This document shows, one piece after another, positions 1 through 5,632 of a stretch of DNA of 8,752 nt (position 1 is its first letter; every line of letters begins with the position of its first letter). Origin of the DNA: Desulfobacteraceae bacterium. Lineage in GTDB: Bacteria > Desulfobacterota > Desulfobulbia > Desulfobulbales > Desulfobulbaceae. The stretch spans positions 6,705-15,456 of the forward strand of contig JALHJD010000172.1 of assembly GCA_022837185.1 (NCBI GenBank). The letters run 5' to 3'. Under the pieces are notes generated by a model, which did no database searches, was not told where the DNA came from, and worked only from the letters and a program-made list of their open reading frames with translations. Both the position numbers and the translations under genes were made by a program.

Positions 1-132
1 TTTATCCGGCGGCTTGAAGAGGAGAAAGCCCGGCCGGTGGTCGACGCTCTGTACCCGAATGTGTTAAAGGATATTGAACGGATTGGCGATCATGCCAATA
101 ATATCGGCGAATATGTCATGAAAATGAAATGA
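1..132 (+). CDS. C-terminal end of a PhoU-domain protein, probably Na+/phosphate cotransporter
   Basis: Frame 1 is open from the first base to a TGA at 130-132, giving the last 43 residues of a protein that starts outside the window. The end contains DIERIGDHANNIGEY, the signature of the second PhoU helix bundle (the family pattern is D-[IL]-E-R-[IL]-G-D-H-A-x-N-I). PhoU domains occur in free-standing PhoU, the negative regulator of phosphate uptake, and at the C-terminus of NptA/YjbB-type Na+/Pi cotransporters. The Lys-rich ending soon after the motif, and the absence of a pst or phoB gene next to it, make the cotransporter tail more likely, but free-standing PhoU cannot be excluded. The membrane part is not visible. 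The stop is followed by 103 bases of non-coding DNA without a clear terminator. Confidence 0.75.
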   Translation, partial: FIRRLEEEKARPVVDALYPNVLKDIERIGDHANNIGEYVMKMK

Positions 133-235
133 GCCGCACCCCGAAACCCGGCTCGGTGCAGGGCGCCAGGGTTTGCCGCCCGGCGGCGGAGCGGTGCTGT
201 GCGGGGCGGACTCAACCACAGATGGAGGAGCGACA

Positions 236-709
236 ATGAAGAGAAAGATGCTGGTTCCGGCCGCGGCCGTGATCCTGATTCTTGCCTGGAGCACTGTTCC
301 GCAGGCTGCGGATCCGCCCCGCCCCAAGGCCCAGGAATTCATGCAGTCCCTGCAGACCCAGGCGGTGTACCCGGTCGGTACGCTCATCAAGGCCGAAGGC
401 CGTTCCGAGCTCTACATCATGGTCCCGGTCGGCCGGGCCGCCCATATCCCCACCGTGCAGATTCTGACCTGCCTCGATCTGCAGAATCGAAAACCGGTGG
501 TGATTTCCAGGCAGGAGCTCGGGGCCATACCCACCTCGCCCCTGCTTCTGCGAAGTCCTGGAGGCAATATCTACCGGATCAGCGGCGACAGAAAACGGCT
601 GATTACGAGCCCGGCCGTGTTCGAACGCCTCGGCTATGACCCGGCCTCGGTGCTGCCGATGACCGACGCCCAGCTCAATTGCATCCGGGACGGCGAACCC
701 GTCCGCTGA
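236..709 (+). CDS. small secreted protein with two copies of a degenerate motif, function unknown
   Basis: 157 residues from ATG 236, chosen because GGAGGAG lies five bases upstream and the ATG opens directly into a signal peptide (MKRKM, hydrophobic core to about residue 20, probable cleavage PQA|AD after residue 24). The in-frame start at 173 has no such support. The mature part seems to hold one motif twice, at about residues 60-101 and 113-154. Each copy has Tyr near the start, a basic stretch followed by I-[PT], a hydrophobic turn, then S/T-x-x-[EQ]-L and a final I-x-x-G or I-P. One cysteine falls in each copy (Cys79, Cys149), so a disulfide is possible. The second copy resembles a short motif seen in many bacterial exported proteins (basic residues, I-x-x-P, F-x-x-L-G, then v-x-x-v-s-x-x-x-L). 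I do not recognise a function. It is probably a periplasmic or surface protein with its own transcript. Confidence 0.75.
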   Translation: MKRKMLVPAAAVILILAWSTVPQAADPPRPKAQEFMQSLQTQAVYPVGTLIKAEGRSELYIMVPVGRAAHIPTVQILTCLDLQNRKPVVISRQELGAIPTSPLLLRSPGGNIYRISGDRKRLITSPAVFERLGYDPASVLPMTDAQLNCIRDGEPVR

Positions 710-867
710 GCGAATCCCGGCTTTTCCGGAGTTCATCTCTTTGCCGCCCGGACGCCGAACCGGCAGGGTATTGCGTTCCCGGCAGGACCGGATGTTCTCC
801 TCATCCTCCTCAACCGCCCGGCGCTGAAGCTGCTGCGCCGACACCCTCAAAACAGGGAACTGCCGCC

Positions 868-1503
868 ATGCATCCGGCCCATGTTATTTATGCCCTGGAC
901 CTCTTCGGAGTGGGAGTATTCGCCGTCAGCGGCGCACTCGCCGCAGGCAGGAAACGAATGGACATTTTCGGCGTGGTCGTCCTTGGCCTGGTGACCGCCC
1001 TCGGCGGCGGCACCCTGCGGGATGTCCTGCTCGATTCGGGGCCTGTATTCTGGATCGAAAATCCGGTCTATCTGCTGGTGGCGGCGGGGTTTTCCCTGTT
1101 GACTTTTTTCGCCGTGCGGATCATCACCGCCCACCGGAAGGGGCTGTTTATTTCCGACGCCTTCGGCCTGGCAATCTTCACTGCCCTGGGGACCTCGACG
1201 GCGCTGATAACGACCGAATCGAACAGCGTGGCCATGGTCATGGGGGTCATGACCGGAACGGCGGGCGGCATGATGCGGGATGTGCTGTGCGCCGAGGTGC
1301 CGCTGGTGCTGCGCAGGGAGATCTATGCAACGGCCGCTCTCTGCGGAGCATTCGTTTACGTTCTGCTGAACGGCCTCGGCGTGCAGGCCACGCCATGCAT
1401 TATCTTCTCGACAATCATAACCCTCACCATTCGGCTTGCCGCCATTCACTGGGGATTTGCCCTGCCGATCTTCCAGGCCGCCGACATGGACAACAGCGAC
1501 TGA
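868..1503 (+). CDS. TRIC/UPF0126 family membrane protein (YicG-like)
   Basis: 211 residues from ATG 868, close to the roughly 205 usual for the family. The protein is very hydrophobic, with about seven membrane segments, and has the family's internal duplication: GGGTLRD at residues 46-52 in the first half and GGMMRD at 133-138 in the second, each followed by a loop and then P-x-x-[FL]-x-x-x-x-Y (PVYLL; PLVLRREIYA). These Gly-rich kinks form the pore helices in bacterial TRIC (trimeric intracellular cation) channel homologues, which have been described as cation-selective channels; some members have been linked to glycine uptake, so the substrate is open. The frame is open upstream to 679, but that stretch is Pro/Arg-rich and unlike the family. 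ATG 868 is preceded only by a weak AGGGA. A location in the inner membrane is inferred from the helices. Confidence 0.9.
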   Translation: MHPAHVIYALDLFGVGVFAVSGALAAGRKRMDIFGVVVLGLVTALGGGTLRDVLLDSGPVFWIENPVYLLVAAGFSLLTFFAVRIITAHRKGLFISDAFGLAIFTALGTSTALITTESNSVAMVMGVMTGTAGGMMRDVLCAEVPLVLRREIYATAALCGAFVYVLLNGLGVQATPCIIFSTIITLTIRLAAIHWGFALPIFQAADMDNSD

Positions 1504-1684
1504 TGCGGCAGGTCAACACGGCGGTTGCCGAAACGGACAGGGACTTGGCGCAAACCGCCGGCCGGGCATCGCTCCGCCGCTGCCATAATCGGGGAAATCT
1601 CTGCGGCAAAGCAGGAAGAATGCAAAGAAAAAGCGTGTTCACCCGGCAGGCAGGCAGGCGGACACGCCCAGGAGTTTTCCCAAC

Positions 1685-1702
1685 GAGGAGGCTTCCCTCC
1701 TC
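1685..1702. terminator. perfect 7-bp hairpin between convergent genes
   Basis: GAGGAGG (1685-1691) and CCTCCTC (1696-1702) are exact inverted repeats around a 4-base loop, placed between the plus-strand TRIC gene (ends 1503) and the minus-strand zinc-ribbon gene (ends 1711). Position and symmetry suit a shared bidirectional terminator. No T-run follows on either strand, so a classical intrinsic terminator is not established. Confidence 0.35.
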
Positions 1703-1710
1703 TGCACAGG

Positions 1711-2196
1711 TTATTTACTGGTCCACTGAACCCGGACCGACTTCTCATCGTCTCCGTAGGTAAAGGACATGTCTCCCTGATAGGCCCGGACCACCGCCTC
1801 GCCGATGCGGCGGGCCATGTGAACGCCGGTGGTGGTAATCAGGGTATGGTCGTTCTCTTTTGCGATCGTCATGATTCTTTCCATCGGGTGCTCGCCTTTT
1901 TCCAGCTTCTCCTCATTGCGCACCAGGTTGAGTATTTCCTCCCGCCGCTGGTTGAAGAAGTGCCCCCGCAACTCCACGTACCCGGCCGGATAATTATCGG
2001 CGGTCCGCTGACAGGCCGGGCAGACTACCTTGGCCGCCTCCAGGGGCACATTGGTCCATGTCCATCTTCCTCCGCCGAAAACAGCCCCGCACTCGGTGCA
2101 CACGGAAGGCTCGGTTCTCTTTTTGCTTTCCTTGTATGTGTCATGATGCTGCTCTTTGACCAACCGATCCCTTCTGCCGAACTTCCCTTTATCCAT
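1711..2196 (-). CDS. BCAM0308 family zinc-ribbon protein
   Basis: 161 residues. The start at 2196 is fixed by an excellent GGAGGG six bases upstream on the minus strand; the frame runs further up to 2445, but that part is low-complexity and crosses the likely promoter. The N-terminal 30 residues are highly basic. Two CxxC pairs follow (Cys33/Cys36 and Cys59/Cys62), forming a probable zinc ribbon with GRWTW between them. The segment CPACQRTADNYPAGYVEL leads into a helix with RREEILNLVRNEE and then an alpha/beta C-terminal part (about 105-158). This order matches what I recall of the BCAM0308 family, short cytoplasmic proteins of unknown role found in Proteobacteria; the zinc ribbon recalls NMD3-type ribosome-associated ribbons, which is only a hint. 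It has no signal peptide or membrane segment, is encoded alone, and is convergent with the TRIC gene. Confidence 0.8.
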   Translation of the reverse strand: MDKGKFGRRDRLVKEQHHDTYKESKKRTEPSVCTECGAVFGGGRWTWTNVPLEAAKVVCPACQRTADNYPAGYVELRGHFFNQRREEILNLVRNEEKLEKGEHPMERIMTIAKENDHTLITTTGVHMARRIGEAVVRAYQGDMSFTYGDDEKSVRVQWTSK

Positions 2197-2259
2197 GAAC
2201 AACCCTCCATGATGCTGAATACATTCTGAGCATTCCGGTCGAGCAACCATATCAGAAGT

Positions 2260-2289
2260 ATTATATACCACCATCAGGTCCTTATCCAA
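2260..2289 (-). promoter_or_regulatory. sigma-70-type promoter of the zinc-ribbon gene
   Basis: On the minus strand, TTGGAT (2284-2289) is followed after 18 bases by TATAAT (2260-2265), a consensus -10. A TGG directly before TATATA also gives an extended -10 reading two bases earlier. The predicted start near 2253 leaves a leader of about 57 bases to ATG 2196. The -35 is only a partial match. The 12 bases ATGGTGGTATAT here recur in the metX promoter. Confidence 0.55.
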
Positions 2290-2468
2290 GGCGAAAGAAA
2301 AAAGAGCCGGTCCAAGATCATGTGGGCCCCGGGGGAGTGAGGAGGCTGTGCGCCGCTTCTTCGCCGCTGCCTGGTTTGGCTGGAACAGGTGCGGGGCTGA
2401 ACCGCCAGCGCGGCCCTCTCGGGGAGGGACCGCCCGGTTGAGCATGATGACCGCGCATGCTGTGCAAA

Positions 2469-2494
2469 TGTAACCTTTTTATCCCTGAAACGTA
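2469..2494 (+). promoter_or_regulatory. candidate ECF-sigma promoter of the sigma/CBM48 operon
   Basis: TGTAAC (2469-2474), a 16-base spacer and CGTA (2491-2494) have the two-part form of ECF promoters: an AAC-core -35 and a CGT-core -10 about 16 bases apart, as known for Bacillus sigma-W, -M and -X and many proteobacterial ECFs. The spacer carries a T-run right after the -35, also typical. It lies upstream of an ECF sigma gene, so autoregulation is a natural inference. Transcription would begin near 2500 and leave a leader of about 257 bases before the sigma start at 2757. Between the zinc-ribbon gene's promoter (2289) and this site I see only GC-rich DNA with no clear element. Confidence 0.5.
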
Positions 2495-2533
2495 TCCTCA
2501 GAAGAGGAATTAGGTCCAAAAGCGATAATACGG

Positions 2534-2639
2534 ACAGCTGCCTCCGGGCAACAGGACCAACCTACGGCGAAAAAGCCGAATTGCACAGGTATCTCTGGAT
2601 TCATGGCGCGGATCAGACTATGGTGCGGGAGACAGCTGT
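2534..2639 (+). promoter_or_regulatory. candidate structured RNA leader, no known class
   Basis: Within the 5' leader, ACAGCTG (2534-2540) can pair with CAGCTGT (2633-2639) as a closing stem around about 90 bases. Inside are ACCT/AGGT (2560-2563 with 2587-2590) enclosing the hairpin CGGC-gaaaaa-GCCG (2565-2578), and TCTC/GAGA (2592-2595 with 2629-2632), whose 3' strand abuts the closing stem. A small CC...GG hairpin (2541-2550) is also possible. The nested helices form a multi-branch junction like that of a riboswitch. I compared it by eye with the conserved boxes of c-di-GMP-I, cobalamin, TPP, SAM-I, FMN and glycine riboswitches and found no match. Pairing was judged by eye, so this is a hypothesis. 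Confidence 0.3.
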
Positions 2640-2640
2640 T

Positions 2641-2739
2641 ATGACGATGCAAAGGAAAACCGACGGATGCTCATGCCAGGGCAATGCGGCTGGGCCTGCT
2701 TCCCGGCACCCGGGAAATCAACGGCGGCAATCCGGCTGA
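2641..2739 (+). CDS. possible 32-residue upstream ORF in the sigma leader
   Basis: ATG 2641 is preceded by GGAG (2628-2631) at a nine-base distance and runs 32 codons to TGA 2737-2739, ending 17 bases before the sigma factor's ATG. The peptide is polar, begins MTMQRKTDGCSCQG, and has no signal sequence or known motif. Its ribosome site falls in the 3' arm of the proposed TCTC/GAGA helix, so folding of the leader could hide it. It may be a leader peptide coupled to sigma translation, which otherwise has only a weak ribosome site, or chance. Its codon use cannot be judged at this length. Confidence 0.25.
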   Translation: MTMQRKTDGCSCQGNAAGPASRHPGNQRRQSG

Positions 2740-2756
2740 TCACGGCGAGACGAAGC

Positions 2757-3248
2757 ATGTCCGAACAATATCATCAATTCTATTCGGAATATAAGAACAA
2801 GCTCTTCAGCTACCTGATGTACAAGAGCGGTGATTACGAAGTGGCCCGGGACATCATGCAGGAGAGCTTTACCCGGCATTTCCAGCATTATGGCAAGGAA
2901 GCCGCGGTGCTGTCCCCGGCCCTGCTGTTTACCATCGCCCGCAACGCGTTGGCCGACCACTGGCGGAGCCGGAAAAGGTTCGTGCTGGTCGAAGATGTGC
3001 AGCCCAAAGTCGATCAGTTCTCCGGCGATGAGGAAAGTACGCTCGTGGCCAAAAGAGAATCGGAAAGGATTCATCAGGCCCTGGACCGGCTTCCCCACCA
3101 GGACAGGGAGATACTGTCTCTGGCGGTCGCCGGGGTTGCCTACCGGGAAATCGCCGCCATTTTCGAATTAAGCGAAGGGAATGTCAAGGTCAGAATCCAC
3201 AGGACAAGAATAAAATTACGCCATATGCTGAACAAAGAGGTGGAATGA
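2757..3248 (+). CDS. ECF-type sigma-70 family RNA polymerase sigma factor
   Basis: 163 residues, typical ECF size. The start is ATG 2757, since sigma region 2 begins directly with MSEQYHQFYSEYKNKLF; ATG 2667 would only add a Gly/Pro-rich extension. Region 2 spans about residues 5-75 and includes GDYEVARDIMQESFTRHF, the 2.2 helix that contacts the beta' subunit, and the -10 recognising part ending near ADHWRSRKR. A Glu/Asp-rich linker (80-97) leads to region 4 (about 104-158), with LPHQDREILSL and the helix-turn-helix YREIAAIFELSEGNVKVRIH that reads the -35. Region 3 is absent, as in ECFs. The stop overlaps the next start as ATGA (3245-3248), the usual layout of a sigma/anti-sigma pair. It probably transcribes this operon from 2469-2494 and perhaps other sites. 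ECF subgroup not assigned. Confidence 0.93.
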   Translation: MSEQYHQFYSEYKNKLFSYLMYKSGDYEVARDIMQESFTRHFQHYGKEAAVLSPALLFTIARNALADHWRSRKRFVLVEDVQPKVDQFSGDEESTLVAKRESERIHQALDRLPHQDREILSLAVAGVAYREIAAIFELSEGNVKVRIHRTRIKLRHMLNKEVE

Positions 3249-3829
3249 TGGATCATCTGATAAGCCTGTATATTGACAACGAGCTGTCGCTTGAGGAAAA
3301 AATCGATTTTCTCGAGCATGTTCATGGGCGCAAGTCCTACAAGGATGAAGCCGTCGCCCTGCTGAAACAGGAAAAACTCCTCAGCGCCGCCCTCCGTCAC
3401 CCGGCGCCCGAAATCACCCTGCCTGCCGCGCGCCTCTCGCGGTCCCGGCCCAATCCGTTCCGGGCCATGGGCTGGGCCGTTGCCGCCTGCCTCCTGCTCC
3501 TGCTCTCGTTTTCGGCCGGCAGGCATCTCACCCCCACCCCCCAAAATCTAGCGGGTCCGGAACCGGCCGCCGTCAGTCACCGGTTCGTCATCTATCAGCA
3601 GGGGACAAGCCAGGTCGAAATAACCGGCAGCTTCACAAACTGGCAGCGGGTGCCCCTTGTTCCGTCCGGATCAAGCGGCTACTGGGAAATTACCCTGGAG
3701 GTGCCTTCAGGGGAACACAGGTACGCCTTCATTGTCGACGGTGATAAACTGCTTCCGGATCCGACGGTTGCCGCCGCGGAGGCCGACGATTTCGGCGCGG
3801 CAAATTCAATTCTCAGGATCGAGACATGA
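3245..3829 (+). CDS. putative anti-sigma factor with periplasmic CBM48 glycogen-binding domain
   Basis: 194 residues, translationally coupled to the sigma gene (ATGA overlap). Residues 1-50 (LISLYIDNELSLEEKIDFLEH) look like the start of an anti-sigma domain, which typically has YxDGEL-x-x-x-E, but the H-x3-C-x2-C zinc site is absent. One membrane segment at about 74-92 follows a positively charged stretch, so the N-terminus should be cytoplasmic and the rest periplasmic. Residues 112-192 match the AMPK-beta/isoamylase N-terminal glycogen-binding fold (CBM48): VEITGSFTNWQRVPL, YWEITLEVPSGEHRYAFIVDG, DP, and a final DDFGAANSIL. Trp133 fits the first glucan-stacking Trp of AMPK beta; the second (in DGxW) is replaced by Lys-Leu. 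Inferred role: holds the sigma factor at the membrane and responds to a ligand or partner outside. The anti-sigma function is inferred from position and topology. Confidence 0.8.
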   Translation: MMDHLISLYIDNELSLEEKIDFLEHVHGRKSYKDEAVALLKQEKLLSAALRHPAPEITLPAARLSRSRPNPFRAMGWAVAACLLLLLSFSAGRHLTPTPQNLAGPEPAAVSHRFVIYQQGTSQVEITGSFTNWQRVPLVPSGSSGYWEITLEVPSGEHRYAFIVDGDKLLPDPTVAAAEADDFGAANSILRIET

Positions 3830-4176
3830 TTATGAACACTCTCTGCAATGCGCTTGCGGCCATCCTCATCATTGGCCTGCTTTTCCTGACCGCCTCCTGT
3901 GCCCGTCAGCACTATATCAAGTCGGAAGACGGCTCTCTGTCCTTCTACTATACCGATGGGACCGCGGAAGAAATTCTGTTTGTTTCCTCCCTCGACCGTT
4001 TTCAACCCCGTCCCGCCCGCAAGGTCGGCAGGGATGTCTGGCGGGTGACGGTTCCCCTGGCCGCGGAATTCGAATATTTCTATCTTGTCAACGGGACTCC
4101 CACCCTGCCGGACTGTCCGTACACCGTTCAAGACGACTTCGGAGGAAAAAACTGCCTTTATGTTCACGGGCTGTAA
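3826..4176 (+). CDS. lipoprotein with diverged CBM48-like domain
   Basis: 116 residues; its ATG overlaps the preceding stop (ATGA, 3826-3829), with AGGA nine bases upstream. ATG 3832 is an alternative start that loses two residues. Residues 4-24 form a hydrophobic signal ending LTASC, a plausible lipobox with Cys25 as the acylated residue, although Thr at -3 is not ideal. The remaining 90 residues follow the CBM48 pattern of the gene before: YYTDGTAEEILFVSSLDRF, VWRVTVPLAAEFEYFYLVNG, then P and DDFGGKNCLYV. The GSFTNW loop is not conserved, so the usual sugar-stacking Trp is missing and glucan binding is doubtful. Cys97 and Cys110 could form a disulfide. It would be anchored in the inner or outer membrane facing the periplasm. 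I infer that it acts with the anti-sigma protein as co-sensor or ligand presenter. Confidence 0.78.
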   Translation: MIMNTLCNALAAILIIGLLFLTASCARQHYIKSEDGSLSFYYTDGTAEEILFVSSLDRFQPRPARKVGRDVWRVTVPLAAEFEYFYLVNGTPTLPDCPYTVQDDFGGKNCLYVHGL

Positions 4177-4240
4177 CCATTGGTCTGCCTCCGCGTTAAA
4201 TAGATAAAATTTCACAAATCTATATGGTGGAGAGATTCGT

Positions 4241-5197
4241 ATGAAAAAAATTATGTTGGCTGCAGTATGCCTGTTGCTTTCCTGTGCTGCGGCGCAGGCT
4301 GCCGATGCTCCCTATGATGGAGCGACCCGGCTGCAGGCGCAGGCGGGGGAGGCTTCCCGGTATCAAGCCCAGGTAGACCCGGCCGAAGACCCGGCCCTGC
4401 TCCAGGCCATGCAGCAGCACCGCTTCAGACATGAAAACGCCGTCCGGGTCCGAAATTTGATCGGAGAGGCGCAGCAGAAAGGGCTGCCGACCGAACCGAT
4501 ATCCGACAAGGTCCGCGAAGGAATCGCCAAAAATATTCCCCAGGACAATATTGTCCGGGCAGCCGAACAGGTCAGAAACAGATATGAAAAAGCATATCGG
4601 CAGGCCCGGGAACTGGCGGATAACGGGGAACAGGTTGACGAACTGGGCGGCCTGATCGCCGATGCCTACGCCGCCGGCCTGAGCGATGAGGACTGCGAGG
4701 CGGTCATGACCCAGCTGCGGACCAGAACCAGAACGATGAACCAGGATGAGGCCCGGCAGCTCAGGGTGGAAACCATGGCTGTCGTCCGTACCATGACCCG
4801 GCGGGGAGTCTCCTCCGCCACAGCGGCCGATGCGGCGGTCAATGCCCTCCGGCAGCAATATCAGGCCCGGGAAATGCGAAACCTCCAGGAATCGTTCGCC
4901 CAGCAGGCCCGGTACGGATCGGCTGAAAACGCCGCCCGGGGGTTTTCATCGACTGCCGGCGGCAAGGGGACTGGAGAAGGATCACGGGGTTCCGGAGGTT
5001 CCGGCGGAGCCGGCTCTTCGGGTGATGGGGGCGGTTCCGGTTCCTCCGGCAGTTCGGGCGGATCCGGTTCCTCCGGCGGCTCCGGTTCCTCCGGCGGATC
5101 GAGCGGCTCCGGTTCCTCCGGCGGGTCAAGCGGTTCAGGATCTTCGGGCGGCTCCGGAGGATCGAGCGGCGGTTCCGGCGGCGGCCGCGGACGTTGA
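4241..5197 (+). CDS. secreted helical protein with long Gly/Ser tail, function unknown
   Basis: 318 residues from ATG 4241, with GGAGAG seven bases upstream. The signal peptide is MKKIM plus a hydrophobic core, with probable cleavage AQA|AD after residue 20; LLSC at 12-15 could instead be a lipobox. Residues 21-235 are helical and rich in Gln, Arg, Glu and Ala, with recurring units of the form A-x-x-x-G-[LV]-x(5-7)-[AV]: GLPTEPISDKVREGIAKNIP (81-100), AGLSDEDCEAVMTQL (145-159) and RRGVSSATAADAAVNAL (187-203). GLPTEP...KVREGIAK resembles a motif I have seen in exported proteins of unknown function. Residues 247-315 are almost only Gly and Ser, ending GGGRGR. It lies 64 bases after the lipoprotein gene on the same strand with no clear terminator between, so it may be in the sigma operon and be its effector. 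The tail could be a flexible spacer, surface linker or aggregation-prone segment. Confidence 0.82.
   Translation: MKKIMLAAVCLLLSCAAAQAADAPYDGATRLQAQAGEASRYQAQVDPAEDPALLQAMQQHRFRHENAVRVRNLIGEAQQKGLPTEPISDKVREGIAKNIPQDNIVRAAEQVRNRYEKAYRQARELADNGEQVDELGGLIADAYAAGLSDEDCEAVMTQLRTRTRTMNQDEARQLRVETMAVVRTMTRRGVSSATAADAAVNALRQQYQAREMRNLQESFAQQARYGSAENAARGFSSTAGGKGTGEGSRGSGGSGGAGSSGDGGGSGSSGSSGGSGSSGGSGSSGGSSGSGSSGGSSGSGSSGGSGGSSGGSGGGRGR
4979..5185 (+). repeat. Gly/Ser-coding tandem repeat tract
   Basis: About 200 bases of imperfect GGN/TCN-type codons encode the Gly/Ser tail. The 15-mer TCCGGTTCCTCCGGC occurs exactly at 5036, 5063, 5081 and 5108, at intervals of 27, 18 and 27 bases. All are multiples of nine, so units of three codons appear to have been duplicated. 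Such a tract may vary in length between strains and is also prone to assembly error. Confidence 0.85.
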
Positions 5198-5376
5198 CAG
5201 CAATGTGATGCAACCATTTACCTGCCCCTGTTGATTCGGGTTAACGGCCCCCTCCAATGACTCGATCCTTCAACCAGGGGTGGGTAAACCTTTTTTTCGG
5301 CGGAACAATCTCCCTCTTCCTCCCCTGTTTCGCTGCCTCTTAACCGGGGAGTCCTCTTCTTTCCCCAAACCGGGAA

Positions 5377-5416
5377 CCTGGACACAGGGCCCGCCCTCCC
5401 GGGCCCTGCCCCCAGG
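5377..5416. repeat. strong GC-rich hairpin in the spacer
   Basis: CAGGGCCCG (5385-5393) and CGGGCCCTG (5400-5408) form a perfect 9-bp stem with a 6-base loop. CCTGG (5377-5381) and CCAGG (5412-5416) add a further 5-bp stem across a 3-by-3 internal loop. It lacks a T-run on either side, so it is not a standard intrinsic terminator. It may be an RNA structure or protein-binding palindrome between the Gly/Ser gene and metX. Confidence 0.5.
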
Positions 5417-5604
5417 GAAAACCCCTTCATCCGCCAGGGACAGACCTGTTCCCGGCAAGCCCCGCACTTTCACCTCCAGGGACAACCCGCCATTGAATCG
5501 GTTCCTCTTGATGATTATCTTAACGAAACACCATGGGCGGAACACTTTTTTGCCGGCGAAACCGGGACAGAAATGACATAACCTCTCAGAATAATGGCAT
5601 ATTT

Positions 5605-5632
5605 TTGCCGCGCTGCAACGGATGCGCGGCAA
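5605..5632. repeat. perfect 9-bp inverted repeat upstream of metX promoter
   Basis: TTGCCGCGC (5605-5613) and GCGCGGCAA (5624-5632) are exact complements around a 10-base loop. It lies about 45 bases upstream of the metX extended -10, so it would not be in the metX mRNA if that promoter is used. It may be a regulator site or the end of an upstream transcript; T-runs sit on its 5' side (5602-5606) and later at 5650-5655, not immediately after the stem. Confidence 0.45.

Noticed and set aside
2221..2445. Upstream extension of the zinc-ribbon protein to codon start 2445
   Set aside because: The extension crosses the predicted promoter and is low-complexity; the GGAGGG ribosome site clearly marks ATG 2196.
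2667..2756. Longer N-terminus for the sigma factor from ATG 2667
   Set aside because: The extra 30 residues are Gly/Pro/Arg-rich with no sigma homology; region 2 starts at 2757.
4861..5217. Minus-strand Pro/Glu-rich ORF opposite the Gly/Ser tract
   Set aside because: Gly/Ser codons read backwards give Pro/Glu repeats. It has no ribosome site and ends in the same low-complexity tract.
5281..5296. T-run after the Gly/Ser gene as an intrinsic terminator
   Set aside because: Only a 2-4 bp stem can form right before the T-run, too weak to call.
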